Source: an uncultured Campylobacter sp. (lineage in GTDB: Bacteria > Campylobacterota > Campylobacteria > Campylobacterales > Campylobacteraceae). From it: a stretch of DNA of 36,420 bases. Of the stretch, positions 21,914 through 29,706 are shown one piece after another. A program made the translations under genes and the position numbers. Positions within the stretch are counted from its first letter, which is position 1. Each line of letters begins with the position of its first letter. The stretch is from NCBI RefSeq assembly GCF_905372745.1, contig NZ_CAJPQR010000019.1, positions 1 through 36,420 on the forward strand, given 5' to 3'. The notes under the pieces are model-generated. The model worked only from the letters and a program-made list of their open reading frames with translations. It was not told the origin of the DNA and made no database searches.

Positions 21914-22744
21914 TTACGCTTTTTGAAATACGAAGCTTTTCCACTCGTTTTTGGTTTGGCTCTCTACCAGCTTAAGCGACGAAAAAGCCTCTAAAATTCG
22001 CGTTTCGTATTTATCCAAAACGCCTGCTAAAACGAGATACGAGCCCTCTTTTAGCAAATTTATCAAATCGTTTTTTAGCATTAGTATCACATCGGCGATG
22101 ATGTTTGCTACGACGACGTCGTATTTTTTATATAAATTCGCCACCGAACCGGTCCAAATTTGATTAAATTTAACCCCGTTTAGCTCGGCGTTTTTCTGCG
22201 AGCTTTGCACGGCCTGCTCATCCGTATCGCAGGCATCCGTGACGCAACCTAGTTTTGATAGAGCGATGCTTAGTATCCCGCTTCCGCAGCCTACGTCAAG
22301 CGCACTCATGCCGTTTGCGGCATATTTTTGCAGATACTCTATGCAAGCGCTCGTGCTCTCGTGGTGACCCGAGCCAAAGGCAAGCGCGGGATCGATGATG
22401 ATGTTTTTAAGCCCGTCTTTAGACTCTTTCCAGCTTGGGTGGATGTAAAATTTACCGATCTCTATCGGTCTAACGTTTTTTTTGTATTCGCTTAGCCAGT
22501 CTTTATTTTCTTTTTGGCTTTTTGTTATCTTAAATTCGATCTCGCGGCCGAGCACATCTTGTAGAGATTTTGCGTATTCTCGTAGGCCAAATTCCACTTC
22601 GTCTAGCTCGTCTTCGTCTCGGATGATAAACCCGCCGTTAGTCTCCTGCGTGCAAGTAACGCCCAAAGAAAAAACGAGATCTTCGAAAAGCTCGCGAAGC
22701 TCCTGCGAGCAAAGAACTTCAAGCTCGTAAAATTTATCTTTCAA
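21914..22744 (-). CDS. prmA: Ribosomal protein L11 methyltransferase
   Basis: PrmA trimethylates ribosomal protein L11 using S-adenosylmethionine. The 276-residue protein has an N-terminal substrate-recognition domain (1-95) joined to a Rossmann methyltransferase domain. That domain shows DPALAFGSGHHEST (118-131), the SAM loop DVGCGSG (150-156) and NIIADVI in the place of the NxxA motif near residue 215. Length is slightly below the E. coli protein but normal for Campylobacterota. It follows cheY by 12 bases and precedes ftsH by 18, in the order known from C. jejuni. Confidence 0.93.
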   Translation of the reverse strand: MKDKFYELEVLCSQELRELFEDLVFSLGVTCTQETNGGFIIRDEDELDEVEFGLREYAKSLQDVLGREIEFKITKSQKENKDWLSEYKKNVRPIEIGKFYIHPSWKESKDGLKNIIIDPALAFGSGHHESTSACIEYLQKYAANGMSALDVGCGSGILSIALSKLGCVTDACDTDEQAVQSSQKNAELNGVKFNQIWTGSVANLYKKYDVVVANIIADVILMLKNDLINLLKEGSYLVLAGVLDKYETRILEAFSSLKLVESQTKNEWKSFVFQKA

Positions 22745-22756
22745 ATTTACGCTCTT

Positions 22757-23122
22757 TTAGCCCAAGACGTCTTCAAGTTTTTCTTTTAAAACTTGCGGCG
22801 TAAACGGCTTTACGATGTAGTTATTGACGCCTGCTTTTAGCGCGGTGATGACCTCGGCTTTACCGCCCTCGGTCGTTACCATGATGATAGGCATATCGAC
22901 GTATTTTGCCTCGGCGCGGACCTTTTTTACGAGCTCAAGGCCGTTCATTTCAGGCATATTCCAGTCGGTAATAAGCACGTTTATATCGCTGTGCTGACCC
23001 AAAATTTGCCATGCTTCGACTCCGTGCTCGGCCTCTAAAATTTCTTGATGCCCGAGCCTTTGTAGGGTGTTTTTTATAATTCTTCTCATAGTAGAGCTGT
23101 CGTCGACTACTAGTATTTTCAC
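22757..23122 (-). CDS. cheY: Chemotaxis response regulator CheY
   Basis: This 121-residue single receiver domain passes the CheA signal to the flagellar switch. Key residues are all present: D7/D8 for Mg2+, phosphoacceptor D53 (LITDWNMPEMNG), T83 (IIMVTTEGG) and K105 (YIVKPFTP). There is no output domain. The start is GTG 23122 with AAGGA seven bases upstream. It is first in the operon through leuA, behind the promoter at 23151-23156. Its pairing with prmA and ftsH rather than other chemotaxis genes is the Campylobacter arrangement. Confidence 0.95.
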   Translation of the reverse strand: MKILVVDDSSTMRRIIKNTLQRLGHQEILEAEHGVEAWQILGQHSDINVLITDWNMPEMNGLELVKKVRAEAKYVDMPIIMVTTEGGKAEVITALKAGVNNYIVKPFTPQVLKEKLEDVLG

Positions 23123-23150
23123 AATCGCATCCTTTTTTAAAAAATGTCCA

Positions 23151-23156
23151 ATTCTA
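23151..23156 (-). promoter_or_regulatory. Extended -10 promoter of cheY operon
   Basis: The minus strand reads TTTGCTAGAATTGG: TGnTAGAAT, one mismatch from an extended -10, 29 bases before the cheY start. The upstream DNA is strongly AT-rich. It separates the cheY operon from hisA, which ends at 23189. Confidence 0.55.
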
Positions 23157-23188
23157 GCAAATTTTATATTTAAATTTACTTTAAAAAT

Positions 23189-23899
23189 TTATCGGCCCAG
23201 TTTAAAGGCCCCTTTTAGATCCAGCGTCCCTTCGTAGTACGCCTTACCCACGATCGCTCCGTAAACATCTCCTGCGCGCATTAACGACTCGATATCCTCT
23301 ATATCTTTTACGCCGCCGCTTGCGATCGTATTTATACCGCTTGCCTTTGCGATTTGCGAGGTAAACTCAACGTTTACGCCGCTAAGGGTGCCGTCTTTTG
23401 AGATGTCGGTGCAGATTATCGCTTCGACTCCGGCTCCGGCAAATTTGCGCGCTAGCTCGGTCGCCCTCATCTGCGACACCTCCGCCCAGCCCTGCACGGC
23501 GACGAAGCCGTCTTTTGCGTCTATGCCGACGGCGACGCGGTATTTTTGCGCCATTTCTTTAGTAAAACTTGGATCTTTTAGCGCTACCGAGCCCAAGATA
23601 ACGCGCGTTATGCCGCTATCAAGGTAGCTTTTTATTCGCGCTTCGTCGCGTATCCCGCCGCCGATTTGGATTTGCAAATTTGCGGCTTTTGCGATCTTTT
23701 CTACGGTTTTTAGATTTACCGCTTCGCCCGCAAACGCTCCGTCAAGATCGACGACGTGAAGCCACTTTGCGCCCATATCTTCAAATCTTTTGGCTAGCTC
23801 CCACGGCGCGTCCGAGTAAATTTTGGCGCTACTCATCTCGCCCTTAAAAAGCCGAACCGCCTTACCCTCTTTTAAATCTATCGCAGGGAAAATTTCCAT
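23189..23899 (-). CDS. hisA: ProFAR isomerase (1-(5-phosphoribosyl)-5-[(5-phosphoribosylamino)methylideneamino]imidazole-4-carboxamide isomerase)
   Basis: HisA opens the ProFAR ring in histidine synthesis, giving PRFAR, the substrate of HisH-HisF. The 236-residue (beta/alpha)8 protein begins MEIFPAIDLKEGKAVRLFKGE with the general-base Asp8. It has the phosphate-binding IQIGGGIRD and TIASGGVKD loops and the second catalytic Asp in DISKDGTLSG. I prefer ATG 23899, which overlaps the hisH stop by one base (TGATG) behind GGAGAG; a GTG at 23902 would add one residue. It is the last gene of the pglE-F-G-hisH-hisA unit. The remaining his genes are not in this window. Confidence 0.93.
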   Translation of the reverse strand: MEIFPAIDLKEGKAVRLFKGEMSSAKIYSDAPWELAKRFEDMGAKWLHVVDLDGAFAGEAVNLKTVEKIAKAANLQIQIGGGIRDEARIKSYLDSGITRVILGSVALKDPSFTKEMAQKYRVAVGIDAKDGFVAVQGWAEVSQMRATELARKFAGAGVEAIICTDISKDGTLSGVNVEFTSQIAKASGINTIASGGVKDIEDIESLMRAGDVYGAIVGKAYYEGTLDLKGAFKLGR

Positions 23900-24510
23900 C
23901 ACATCTCTCCGAAATTTCGTAAAATTTTTAGTCCAGTCTCATAGCTCTTTTCGGGGTGCGGCTGAAAACCGAAAATATTATCTTTATGCACCGCGCTTAC
24001 GAATTTATAGCCGTATTCGCTAAAGCCAAGCGCCGCATCGTCCTCGCAAACTACGTGATAAGAGTGCACGAAATACAAATACTCGCTAGCGGCCAGATCT
24101 TTATTTATCGGCGCTTGTTTGGTAAAATTTATGGTGTTCCACCCCGTGTGCGGCACCTTTAACGGCGTGTCAAATTTGGACGGGTCAAATTTAACCACTC
24201 GCCCTTTTACGAGCCCAAGTCCATCGTTTACGCCAAACTCCTCGCTTTGCTCAAAAAGTAGCTGCATACCCAGGCAAATACCCAAAAACGGCTTTCCGAC
24301 GGCTACGGCTTCTTTTATCGCGGGGATAAAATCTCTATCTTTTAGCTTTTGCATCGCTTCGCCAAAAGCCCCGACGCCGGGTAAAATAATCTTGTCAAAT
24401 TTACCCAGCTCCTCGCCGCGAACCGCTAGTCCTGCCTTTAAATTTAAACTCTCAAACGCGTTTAAAACGCTTCTTAAATTTCCCGCGCCGTAGTCGATAA
24501 TGCCGATCAA
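23899..24510 (-). CDS. hisH: Imidazole glycerol phosphate synthase, glutaminase subunit
   Basis: HisH releases ammonia from glutamine for HisF to make IGP and AICAR, so it joins histidine and purine synthesis. The 203-residue class I glutamine amidotransferase begins MIGIIDYGAGNLRSV. It has the nucleophile Cys79 in FLGICLGMQLLF, and the His and Glu of the triad in FQPHPEKS near the C-terminus. LPGVGAF forms the oxyanion region. It is a true HisH rather than the HisH-like PtmG/PseG types, judging from its short length and complete triad. The start overlaps the pglG stop by 4 bases (24507-24510), so it is translationally coupled to the glycosylation gene. Confidence 0.92.
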   Translation of the reverse strand: MIGIIDYGAGNLRSVLNAFESLNLKAGLAVRGEELGKFDKIILPGVGAFGEAMQKLKDRDFIPAIKEAVAVGKPFLGICLGMQLLFEQSEEFGVNDGLGLVKGRVVKFDPSKFDTPLKVPHTGWNTINFTKQAPINKDLAASEYLYFVHSYHVVCEDDAALGFSEYGYKFVSAVHKDNIFGFQPHPEKSYETGLKILRNFGEM

Positions 24511-25403
24511 TGCGAGCTCCTTTGCTTGGTAGCAAAAAGATAGATGCTAAGCGCGATCATCAATATCGCGACGCCGCCGATGAGATAGATCGCGTTTATG
24601 ATGTGATCTGGCGCCGTGATGGCAAATTTAAACACGAGCATCAGAGCCTCGATCGCAAGCGCGATTATGATCGATCCGATAAATCTAATCATCGTTTTGT
24701 TTTCCATATCTTCATTGCGCTTGCTTTTGCCAAGCACCTCTTCTTCAAATATCGCTTTAACCAGATCAAAGATCGCAAGCGCCAGCGTCAGCACGATCGT
24801 GTGCTCAAACATCTTTTCGACTTCGATATTTAAAAGATCGTTAGCCAAAAGCCCTTTAAGCGCATCGGCGAACAAAAACAAGGCTATGATAAAAAGCGCA
24901 ACCGAAAACGCGGCGTAAACGACCTTAAGAAATTTACCGAAGTAGCTCTCTAGCTTACCGTGAGAGACGATGGCTAGGATATTTTCTAGCGAAACGTCGA
25001 TACACGCGACGAATTTTAGCTCTCCCTTATCATCATATATCGGGGTGGACGCCGTCACGCACAGCTCGCCCGTGAGCGAGGATGGGTACGGGTCGCTTAG
25101 CACGCAGCGCTTTTCACGAACCGCGGTGTAATAATAAGACTTATTGCTACAGTTTTCGCCGCCGCCGGCTTTATATTTTTCGTTTAGGCTTACAGTGTCG
25201 CCTATTTGCACGCCGTTTGCGTCAAGTACGTAAAACGCGTCAAAACCCTCTATCTCGTGCGCCATTTTATCAAAGCCGCTTTTTATCGACTCGGCATTTA
25301 CCCCCGGCAGCCTGTTTGGTAAATTTTTACTAAAAAGATAGCATATATAGGCTCTAGCCTTATATCTTAACTCTGAAAATCTTTGTATATCTTGCAGCGT
25401 CAA
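24507..25403 (-). CDS. pglG: PglG-like membrane protein with Cache/PDC-like domain
   Basis: The 298-residue length and position next to pglF match C. jejuni PglG, an integral membrane protein of the pgl locus with no known enzymatic role. Residues 54-140 read as a Cache/PDC sensor fold: GFDAFYVLDANGVQIGD, then SYYYTAVREKR, SDPYPSSLTGELCVTASTP and FVACIDVSLENIL. Four hydrophobic helices follow (about 160-181, 201-220, 240-262 and 268-291). There is no helix or signal peptide before the Cache-like part, so its side of the membrane is unclear. C100 and C115 flank the predicted ligand loop. It overlaps hisH and lies 2 bases after pglF. Regulation or sensing is inferred only from the domain. Confidence 0.78.
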   Translation of the reverse strand: MTLQDIQRFSELRYKARAYICYLFSKNLPNRLPGVNAESIKSGFDKMAHEIEGFDAFYVLDANGVQIGDTVSLNEKYKAGGGENCSNKSYYYTAVREKRCVLSDPYPSSLTGELCVTASTPIYDDKGELKFVACIDVSLENILAIVSHGKLESYFGKFLKVVYAAFSVALFIIALFLFADALKGLLANDLLNIEVEKMFEHTIVLTLALAIFDLVKAIFEEEVLGKSKRNEDMENKTMIRFIGSIIIALAIEALMLVFKFAITAPDHIINAIYLIGGVAILMIALSIYLFATKQRSSH

Positions 25404-25405
25404 AT

Positions 25406-27184
25406 TTATTCCTTATTTAGCGCGTGATTAAACTCCGGCACGATCTCTTTGAGCGCCGCCGCGACGTCGTCCGCGTGCGTTAAATTTTCGATTTGCTCGT
25501 TTAGTTTAGCCACGTCGTATTCGCCCGAGTGCGTCACGAAAATAGACTGAAACTCGGTTTTTACGTCGTCTTTATTGATTAAAAGCTCCTCGTAAAGCTT
25601 CTCGCCCGGACGAAGGCCGACGAATTCGACGCCAAGGTGCTCTTTGTTTGATAAAATCAGCATCTTTTTAGCTAGATCGGCGATCTTTATCGGCTCGCCC
25701 ATATCAAGCACGAAAAGCTCGCCGCCCTTTGCGATCGAGGCGGCCTGAAGCACGAGCTGGCAGGCCTCGGAAACCAACATAAAGTACCTCGTGATATCAG
25801 GATGTGTGACGGTTAGCGGCTTGTTGTTTTCGATTTGTTCTTTAAATTTCGGTATTACGCTGCCGCTAGAGCCTAGAACGTTACCGAAGCGTACCGCGAC
25901 GATCTCGGTTTTAGCCGGCAAATTCGAGTTTAGCGCGTAAAGTTCGCACACGCGTTTAGTCGCGCCCATGATATTCGTCGGGCGCACGGCCTTATCAGAT
26001 GAGATCATCACGACCTTGCTAACGCCGTATTCGATAGATAAATCGATCAAAATTTTAGTGCCGATTATGTTATTTACGACCGCGGCTTTAGGGTTTGCTT
26101 CGCAAAGCGGCACGTGCTTATAGGCTGCGGCATGGATCGCGATCTGCGGTTTAAACTCCTCAAAAACCGCGCGCAAGTCCGCTTCGTTTACGATATTTAT
26201 CATCTTGCTCACGGTTTTGTCGCTGTGGGTTATCTCGCCGATTTTATAGAGATTAAACTCGCTGTGATCGATCATGATTAGCTTGCTAACGCCAAATTTC
26301 AGGCACTGCTTGCAAATTTCGCTACCGATACTGCCGCCGGCCCCAGTGACTAAAACGACCTTACCGCCTAAAAATTTCTCCACCGCGCTACTATCTAGAT
26401 CTTTTGGCTTTCTAGCTAGCAGATCCTCGATCGAGATATCCTTGATAGCGTCCTTGCCGGTGCCAAACATAGAAAAAATCTTGATATCGCGGATACCGTA
26501 AGCCGTAAGCTCGTCAAAAAGCTCCGCTAGCTCGTCTTGACCCAGAGCTAGCGCGATGATAGCGGTTTTTACGTTGTACTCTTTGATCAAATTTGCGATT
26601 TTGCTCTTTGGCTGCACTAAAAATCCGTCGCAGTAAGTGCCGACTAGATCGCTCCTGCCGTCTACCACACCCACGGCATATAGATCGATATAGCCCTGCC
26701 TAAGCCCTTTTAAAACGTGAAGCGCCTTTGACGTAGCGCCGATAACTACGCAAGGCTCGCCCGTGTGCGGCTTTTTAGAAAAGTCTAAAAACATACGCTT
26801 GGCGATCCTTAAATTTCCAATTAGCAGGCACGAGATAACGGCGTCGATAAAAATCACGCTTCGCGGAAACGGATTAAAAAGACTAGGCGCCGCAAAATAA
26901 ACGATCCAAAAGCAAACGATCGCGCAAAGATGAACGAGGAAAATTTTCCTCGCTTCGTTTAGTCCAAAAAATCTCCACGGCACCTTGTAAATTTTAAAAA
27001 GCCACATGAAAAATAGCTTTAAAACCACCATCGTAGCGCAGCCCGCGACCAGCCCGCCCTTAAAATAATCAGGCAGCACGCCGCTAAATCTAAGCAGATA
27101 CGCCAGATAAAACGACGCGACGAATATCGCGACGTCAAAGCCCAGAAAAAACGCAAGCCGCTTTAGCTTCGTCGCCTTAAACAT
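25406..27184 (-). CDS. pglF: UDP-GlcNAc 4,6-dehydratase (membrane-anchored)
   Basis: PglF makes the UDP-4-keto-6-deoxy sugar that starts UDP-diNAcBac synthesis. The 592-residue protein has four N-terminal helices (about 10-30, 42-62, 82-100 and 110-125), a first Rossmann-like region (CVVIGATSKALHVL) and the C-terminal short-chain dehydrogenase domain with GAGGSIGSE at 281-289. The active-site segment SSDKAVRPTNIMGATKR (395-411) has Asp397, Lys398, Met406 and Lys410. The Met in place of the usual Tyr is characteristic of PglF. Length equals that of C. jejuni PglF (about 590). Its start is immediately next to the pglE stop. Confidence 0.96.
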   Translation of the reverse strand: MFKATKLKRLAFFLGFDVAIFVASFYLAYLLRFSGVLPDYFKGGLVAGCATMVVLKLFFMWLFKIYKVPWRFFGLNEARKIFLVHLCAIVCFWIVYFAAPSLFNPFPRSVIFIDAVISCLLIGNLRIAKRMFLDFSKKPHTGEPCVVIGATSKALHVLKGLRQGYIDLYAVGVVDGRSDLVGTYCDGFLVQPKSKIANLIKEYNVKTAIIALALGQDELAELFDELTAYGIRDIKIFSMFGTGKDAIKDISIEDLLARKPKDLDSSAVEKFLGGKVVLVTGAGGSIGSEICKQCLKFGVSKLIMIDHSEFNLYKIGEITHSDKTVSKMINIVNEADLRAVFEEFKPQIAIHAAAYKHVPLCEANPKAAVVNNIIGTKILIDLSIEYGVSKVVMISSDKAVRPTNIMGATKRVCELYALNSNLPAKTEIVAVRFGNVLGSSGSVIPKFKEQIENNKPLTVTHPDITRYFMLVSEACQLVLQAASIAKGGELFVLDMGEPIKIADLAKKMLILSNKEHLGVEFVGLRPGEKLYEELLINKDDVKTEFQSIFVTHSGEYDVAKLNEQIENLTHADDVAAALKEIVPEFNHALNKE

Positions 27185-28273
27185 TTATAAATTTTCCTTT
27201 ACGATTTTTACTACTCGCGCAAATTCCTCGTCCCCCATCGCAGTGCCGCTAGGCAGGCAGATACCGCGTGCAAACATATCTTCGCTAGTACCGTCCGTGA
27301 ACGCTAGCGCCCCCTCAAACACAGGCTGCATATGCATCGGCTTCCAAAGCGGACGGCTTTCTATATTTTCCTTCGCAAGCGCGTCTATCACGCGTAGATG
27401 CGCGCCTTTTTCTTTAAACAGAGCGGTCGTTAGCCAGCGGTTGCCGCGGGAATTTGCAATCTCTGGCATAAACTCAAGCTCGGGAAGCTCTTTTTTGTAC
27501 TTTTCAAAAATTTCGCGTTTTTTCATCACGCGCTGCTCGAGCACCTCCATCTGCGCCGTTCCGATCGCGCCTAGGACGTTGCTCAGGCGGTAGTTGTAGC
27601 CGTAGTCTTTGTGCTCGTAGTGCAAAAACGGCTCTCTAGCTTGGGTGCTATAAAATCTCGCCTTCTCGACGAGATCTCTTTCGCCCACTAGCATGCCGCC
27701 GCCGCTTGTAGTGATGATTTTGTTACCGTTAAAGCTATATGCGCCCAGCCGTCCGAACGTGCCCAGCGCTTTGCCGTTCAAAAAGCCGCCCAGCGCCTCG
27801 GCCGCGTCCTCGACGACGGCGATGTTTTCTTGTTCGCAGATCTCGCAGATCTCTTTCATCTTGGCCGCCTGACCGTAGAGATGCGTGACGACGAGCGCTT
27901 TTGGCTTTTTAGGCGAGTTTGCGATCGCCTTTTTTAGCAGCTCAGGGCTTAGGTTCCAGCTTTCGTCGCTATCGACAAAAACAGGCGTAGCGCCTTGATA
28001 AAGTATCGGGCTAACGGACGCCATAAAGGTAAACGTAGAGGCTAGCACCACGTCTCCCGCGCCGATACCAAGCACCCTTAGCGCCAAGTGGATCGCCGAC
28101 GTGCCGGAATTTAGCGCCAAAGCATCGGGTGCGCCCGCATAGCTTGAGACGCTCGCTTCAAATTTGTTCACGTATTCGCCAAGCGGCGCGATATAGTTGC
28201 TCTTAAAAACCTCGTTTATATACTCTTGCTCTTTGCCGCTCATGTGTGGCGGGCTTAGGAAAATTCTTTGCAT
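27185..28273 (-). CDS. pglE: UDP-4-keto-6-deoxy-GlcNAc C4-aminotransferase
   Basis: PglE uses PLP and glutamate to aminate the PglF product at C4. The 362-residue DegT/DnrJ/EryC1-type protein has NSGTSAIHLAL (55-65) for cofactor phosphate binding, VVEDAAEALGG with the pyridine-binding Asp, and Lys185 in SFNGNKIITTSGGG as the Schiff-base lysine. ATG 28273 has AAGGA seven bases upstream and a -10 element 26 bases away. It heads a second pgl transcription unit read through pglF, pglG, hisH and hisA. The UDP-sugar specificity is inferred from the neighbours. Confidence 0.95.
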   Translation of the reverse strand: MQRIFLSPPHMSGKEQEYINEVFKSNYIAPLGEYVNKFEASVSSYAGAPDALALNSGTSAIHLALRVLGIGAGDVVLASTFTFMASVSPILYQGATPVFVDSDESWNLSPELLKKAIANSPKKPKALVVTHLYGQAAKMKEICEICEQENIAVVEDAAEALGGFLNGKALGTFGRLGAYSFNGNKIITTSGGGMLVGERDLVEKARFYSTQAREPFLHYEHKDYGYNYRLSNVLGAIGTAQMEVLEQRVMKKREIFEKYKKELPELEFMPEIANSRGNRWLTTALFKEKGAHLRVIDALAKENIESRPLWKPMHMQPVFEGALAFTDGTSEDMFARGICLPSGTAMGDEEFARVVKIVKENL

Positions 28274-28298
28274 TATTATTCCTTAAAGAAATTTACGC

Positions 28299-28304
28299 AT
28301 TGTA
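28299..28304 (-). promoter_or_regulatory. -10 box of pglE-F-G-hisH-hisA unit
   Basis: The minus strand reads AAGTGCTACAATGCG: a TGnTACAAT extended -10 (one mismatch), 26 bases before pglE. It follows a T/A-rich stretch typical of Campylobacter promoters. Confidence 0.58.
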
Positions 28305-28450
28305 GCACTTAAAATCTAAATATTTTTATAAAAACTCGTTTAAATTTGCTTTTAGGCCGTAGAAAATGGGGATTTTGTTAAATTTTGCGTCGAAATATAT
28401 TTTAAAAATGTAAATTTGACGCTTCGCGGGATACTTTATCTATTTTGCCT

Positions 28451-28504
28451 GCGCCGTCCTTTGTAGCTACGGGCGCAAATTTGACGAGCGATATTTTAGC
28501 GCTC
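28451..28504 (-). terminator. Weak hairpins after pglD, possible partial terminator
   Basis: GAGCG (28486-28490) / CGCTC (28500-28504) lies a few bases past the pglD stop on the minus strand, and a second GC-rich arm pair GCGCC/GGCGC follows (28451-28476). T tracts are short, so read-through into pglE is possible. I see no gene in 28274-28508, where C. jejuni has wlaJ. Confidence 0.35.
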
Positions 28505-28508
28505 AAAT

Positions 28509-29114
28509 TTAGCTTAAATTTCGCCTAACTTTAGCGGGATTACCGTAGGCGACGCTACCGTCTGCGATATCTCTCACGACGACACTGCCCGCTCCGATTA
28601 TACAGTTTGCGCCGATTTTTACGCACTGCACTACGCATGAACCTATGCCTACGTGCGTGTTTGCACCAACGATCACGCCTCCTGCTAGCGCCGCGTTTGG
28701 ACTAATATGGGCGAAATCTCCAATCTCGCAGTCATGCTCGATGATCGCGCCCGTGTTTATTATCGCGCCCTCGCCTATTACAGCGCGCGCGTTTATGACG
28801 GCATTTGGCATCACGACCGCACCCTCGCCTATTTGCGCGCTCTTACTTATCACCGCGCTTGGATGGATCAAATTCACTAAGACAAAGCCAGCGTTTTTAA
28901 CTCTTTCTTGCAGGATACGTCTGATTTTATTATCTCCGATAGCCACGATCACGTCCGCTTTTTCTAAGCTCTGGTCAAATTTGAGCACGTTTTTGCCGTT
29001 AAATTTGGCGTCGTCTAAAAACACGATCTCTCCGTATCCGCACGCTCTAGCCACGTCCGCGACGACCGCTCCGTGTCCGCTAAAGCCGTAAACGTAAATT
29101 TTAGTTGCGGCCAT
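28509..29114 (-). CDS. pglD: UDP-4-amino-sugar N-acetyltransferase
   Basis: PglD acetylates the PglE product with acetyl-CoA to give UDP-diNAcBac. The 201-residue protein has an N-terminal UDP-sugar domain with the glycine motif YGFSGHGAV (9-17) and a C-terminal left-handed beta-helix of hexapeptide repeats (about 85-200). The catalytic His127 is in AIIEHDCEIG and a second His in FAHISPN. Size and motifs match C. jejuni PglD. Its start overlaps the end of pglC by 14 bases, and it is the last gene of the pglH-to-pglD run. Confidence 0.94.
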   Translation of the reverse strand: MAATKIYVYGFSGHGAVVADVARACGYGEIVFLDDAKFNGKNVLKFDQSLEKADVIVAIGDNKIRRILQERVKNAGFVLVNLIHPSAVISKSAQIGEGAVVMPNAVINARAVIGEGAIINTGAIIEHDCEIGDFAHISPNAALAGGVIVGANTHVGIGSCVVQCVKIGANCIIGAGSVVVRDIADGSVAYGNPAKVRRNLS

Positions 29115-29706
29115 TAAATTTCTCCGTCGTGGCCATGCCTTCTTTGCTCACGCCGCTTCGTTTTAGCACCTTTTGCACCGTTAAAATAGCGATTTTAACA
29201 TCCAGCGCAAAGCTAAGCTCGCGGACGTACCTAGCGTCAAATTTAAACTTCTCCGCCCAGCTGATCGCGTTGCGGCCGTTTACCTGCGCTAGCCCCGTGA
29301 TGCCGGGTCTCACGTCGTGGCGGGTCGCCTGCTCGGCGTCGTAAAGAGGCAGATACTCGACCAGAAGCGGACGAGGCCCGATGAAGCTCATATCACCTTT
29401 TAGCACGTTAAAAAGCTGCGGCAGCTCGTCAAGACTGAGGCTTCGGATAGTCTTGCCGATACCGTTTAGGCGCATCTCGTCGGGTAGCAGCTCGCCGTCC
29501 GCGCCGCGCTCGTCGCTCATCGTTTTAAATTTGTAAATTTTAAAAATTTTAGCGTGCAAACCCGGGCGCGCCTGCGTAAAAATGACGTCCTTACTAACCT
29601 TAAAATAGATCAAAACCGCGACGACCGCCATAATCGGCAGCGTCAAAACTATGAGAAAAATCGCGCCGCAAATATCCAGTAATCTCTTAAAAAATGCCCT
29701 ATACAT
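29101..29706 (-). CDS. pglC: Undecaprenyl-phosphate diNAcBac-1-phosphate transferase
   Basis: PglC places phospho-diNAcBac on undecaprenyl phosphate, the first membrane step. The 201-residue monotopic phosphoglycosyl transferase has one N-terminal re-entrant hydrophobic helix (about 7-33, LLDICGAIFLIVLTLPIMAV). The cytoplasmic active site has the Asp-Glu dyad in SLDELPQLFNVLKGDMSFIGPRP. The later DVRPGITGLAQVNGRN segment is also standard. It overlaps pglA by 8 bases and pglD by 14, indicating one translationally coupled block. Confidence 0.96.
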   Translation of the reverse strand: MYRAFFKRLLDICGAIFLIVLTLPIMAVVAVLIYFKVSKDVIFTQARPGLHAKIFKIYKFKTMSDERGADGELLPDEMRLNGIGKTIRSLSLDELPQLFNVLKGDMSFIGPRPLLVEYLPLYDAEQATRHDVRPGITGLAQVNGRNAISWAEKFKFDARYVRELSFALDVKIAILTVQKVLKRSGVSKEGMATTEKFNGRN

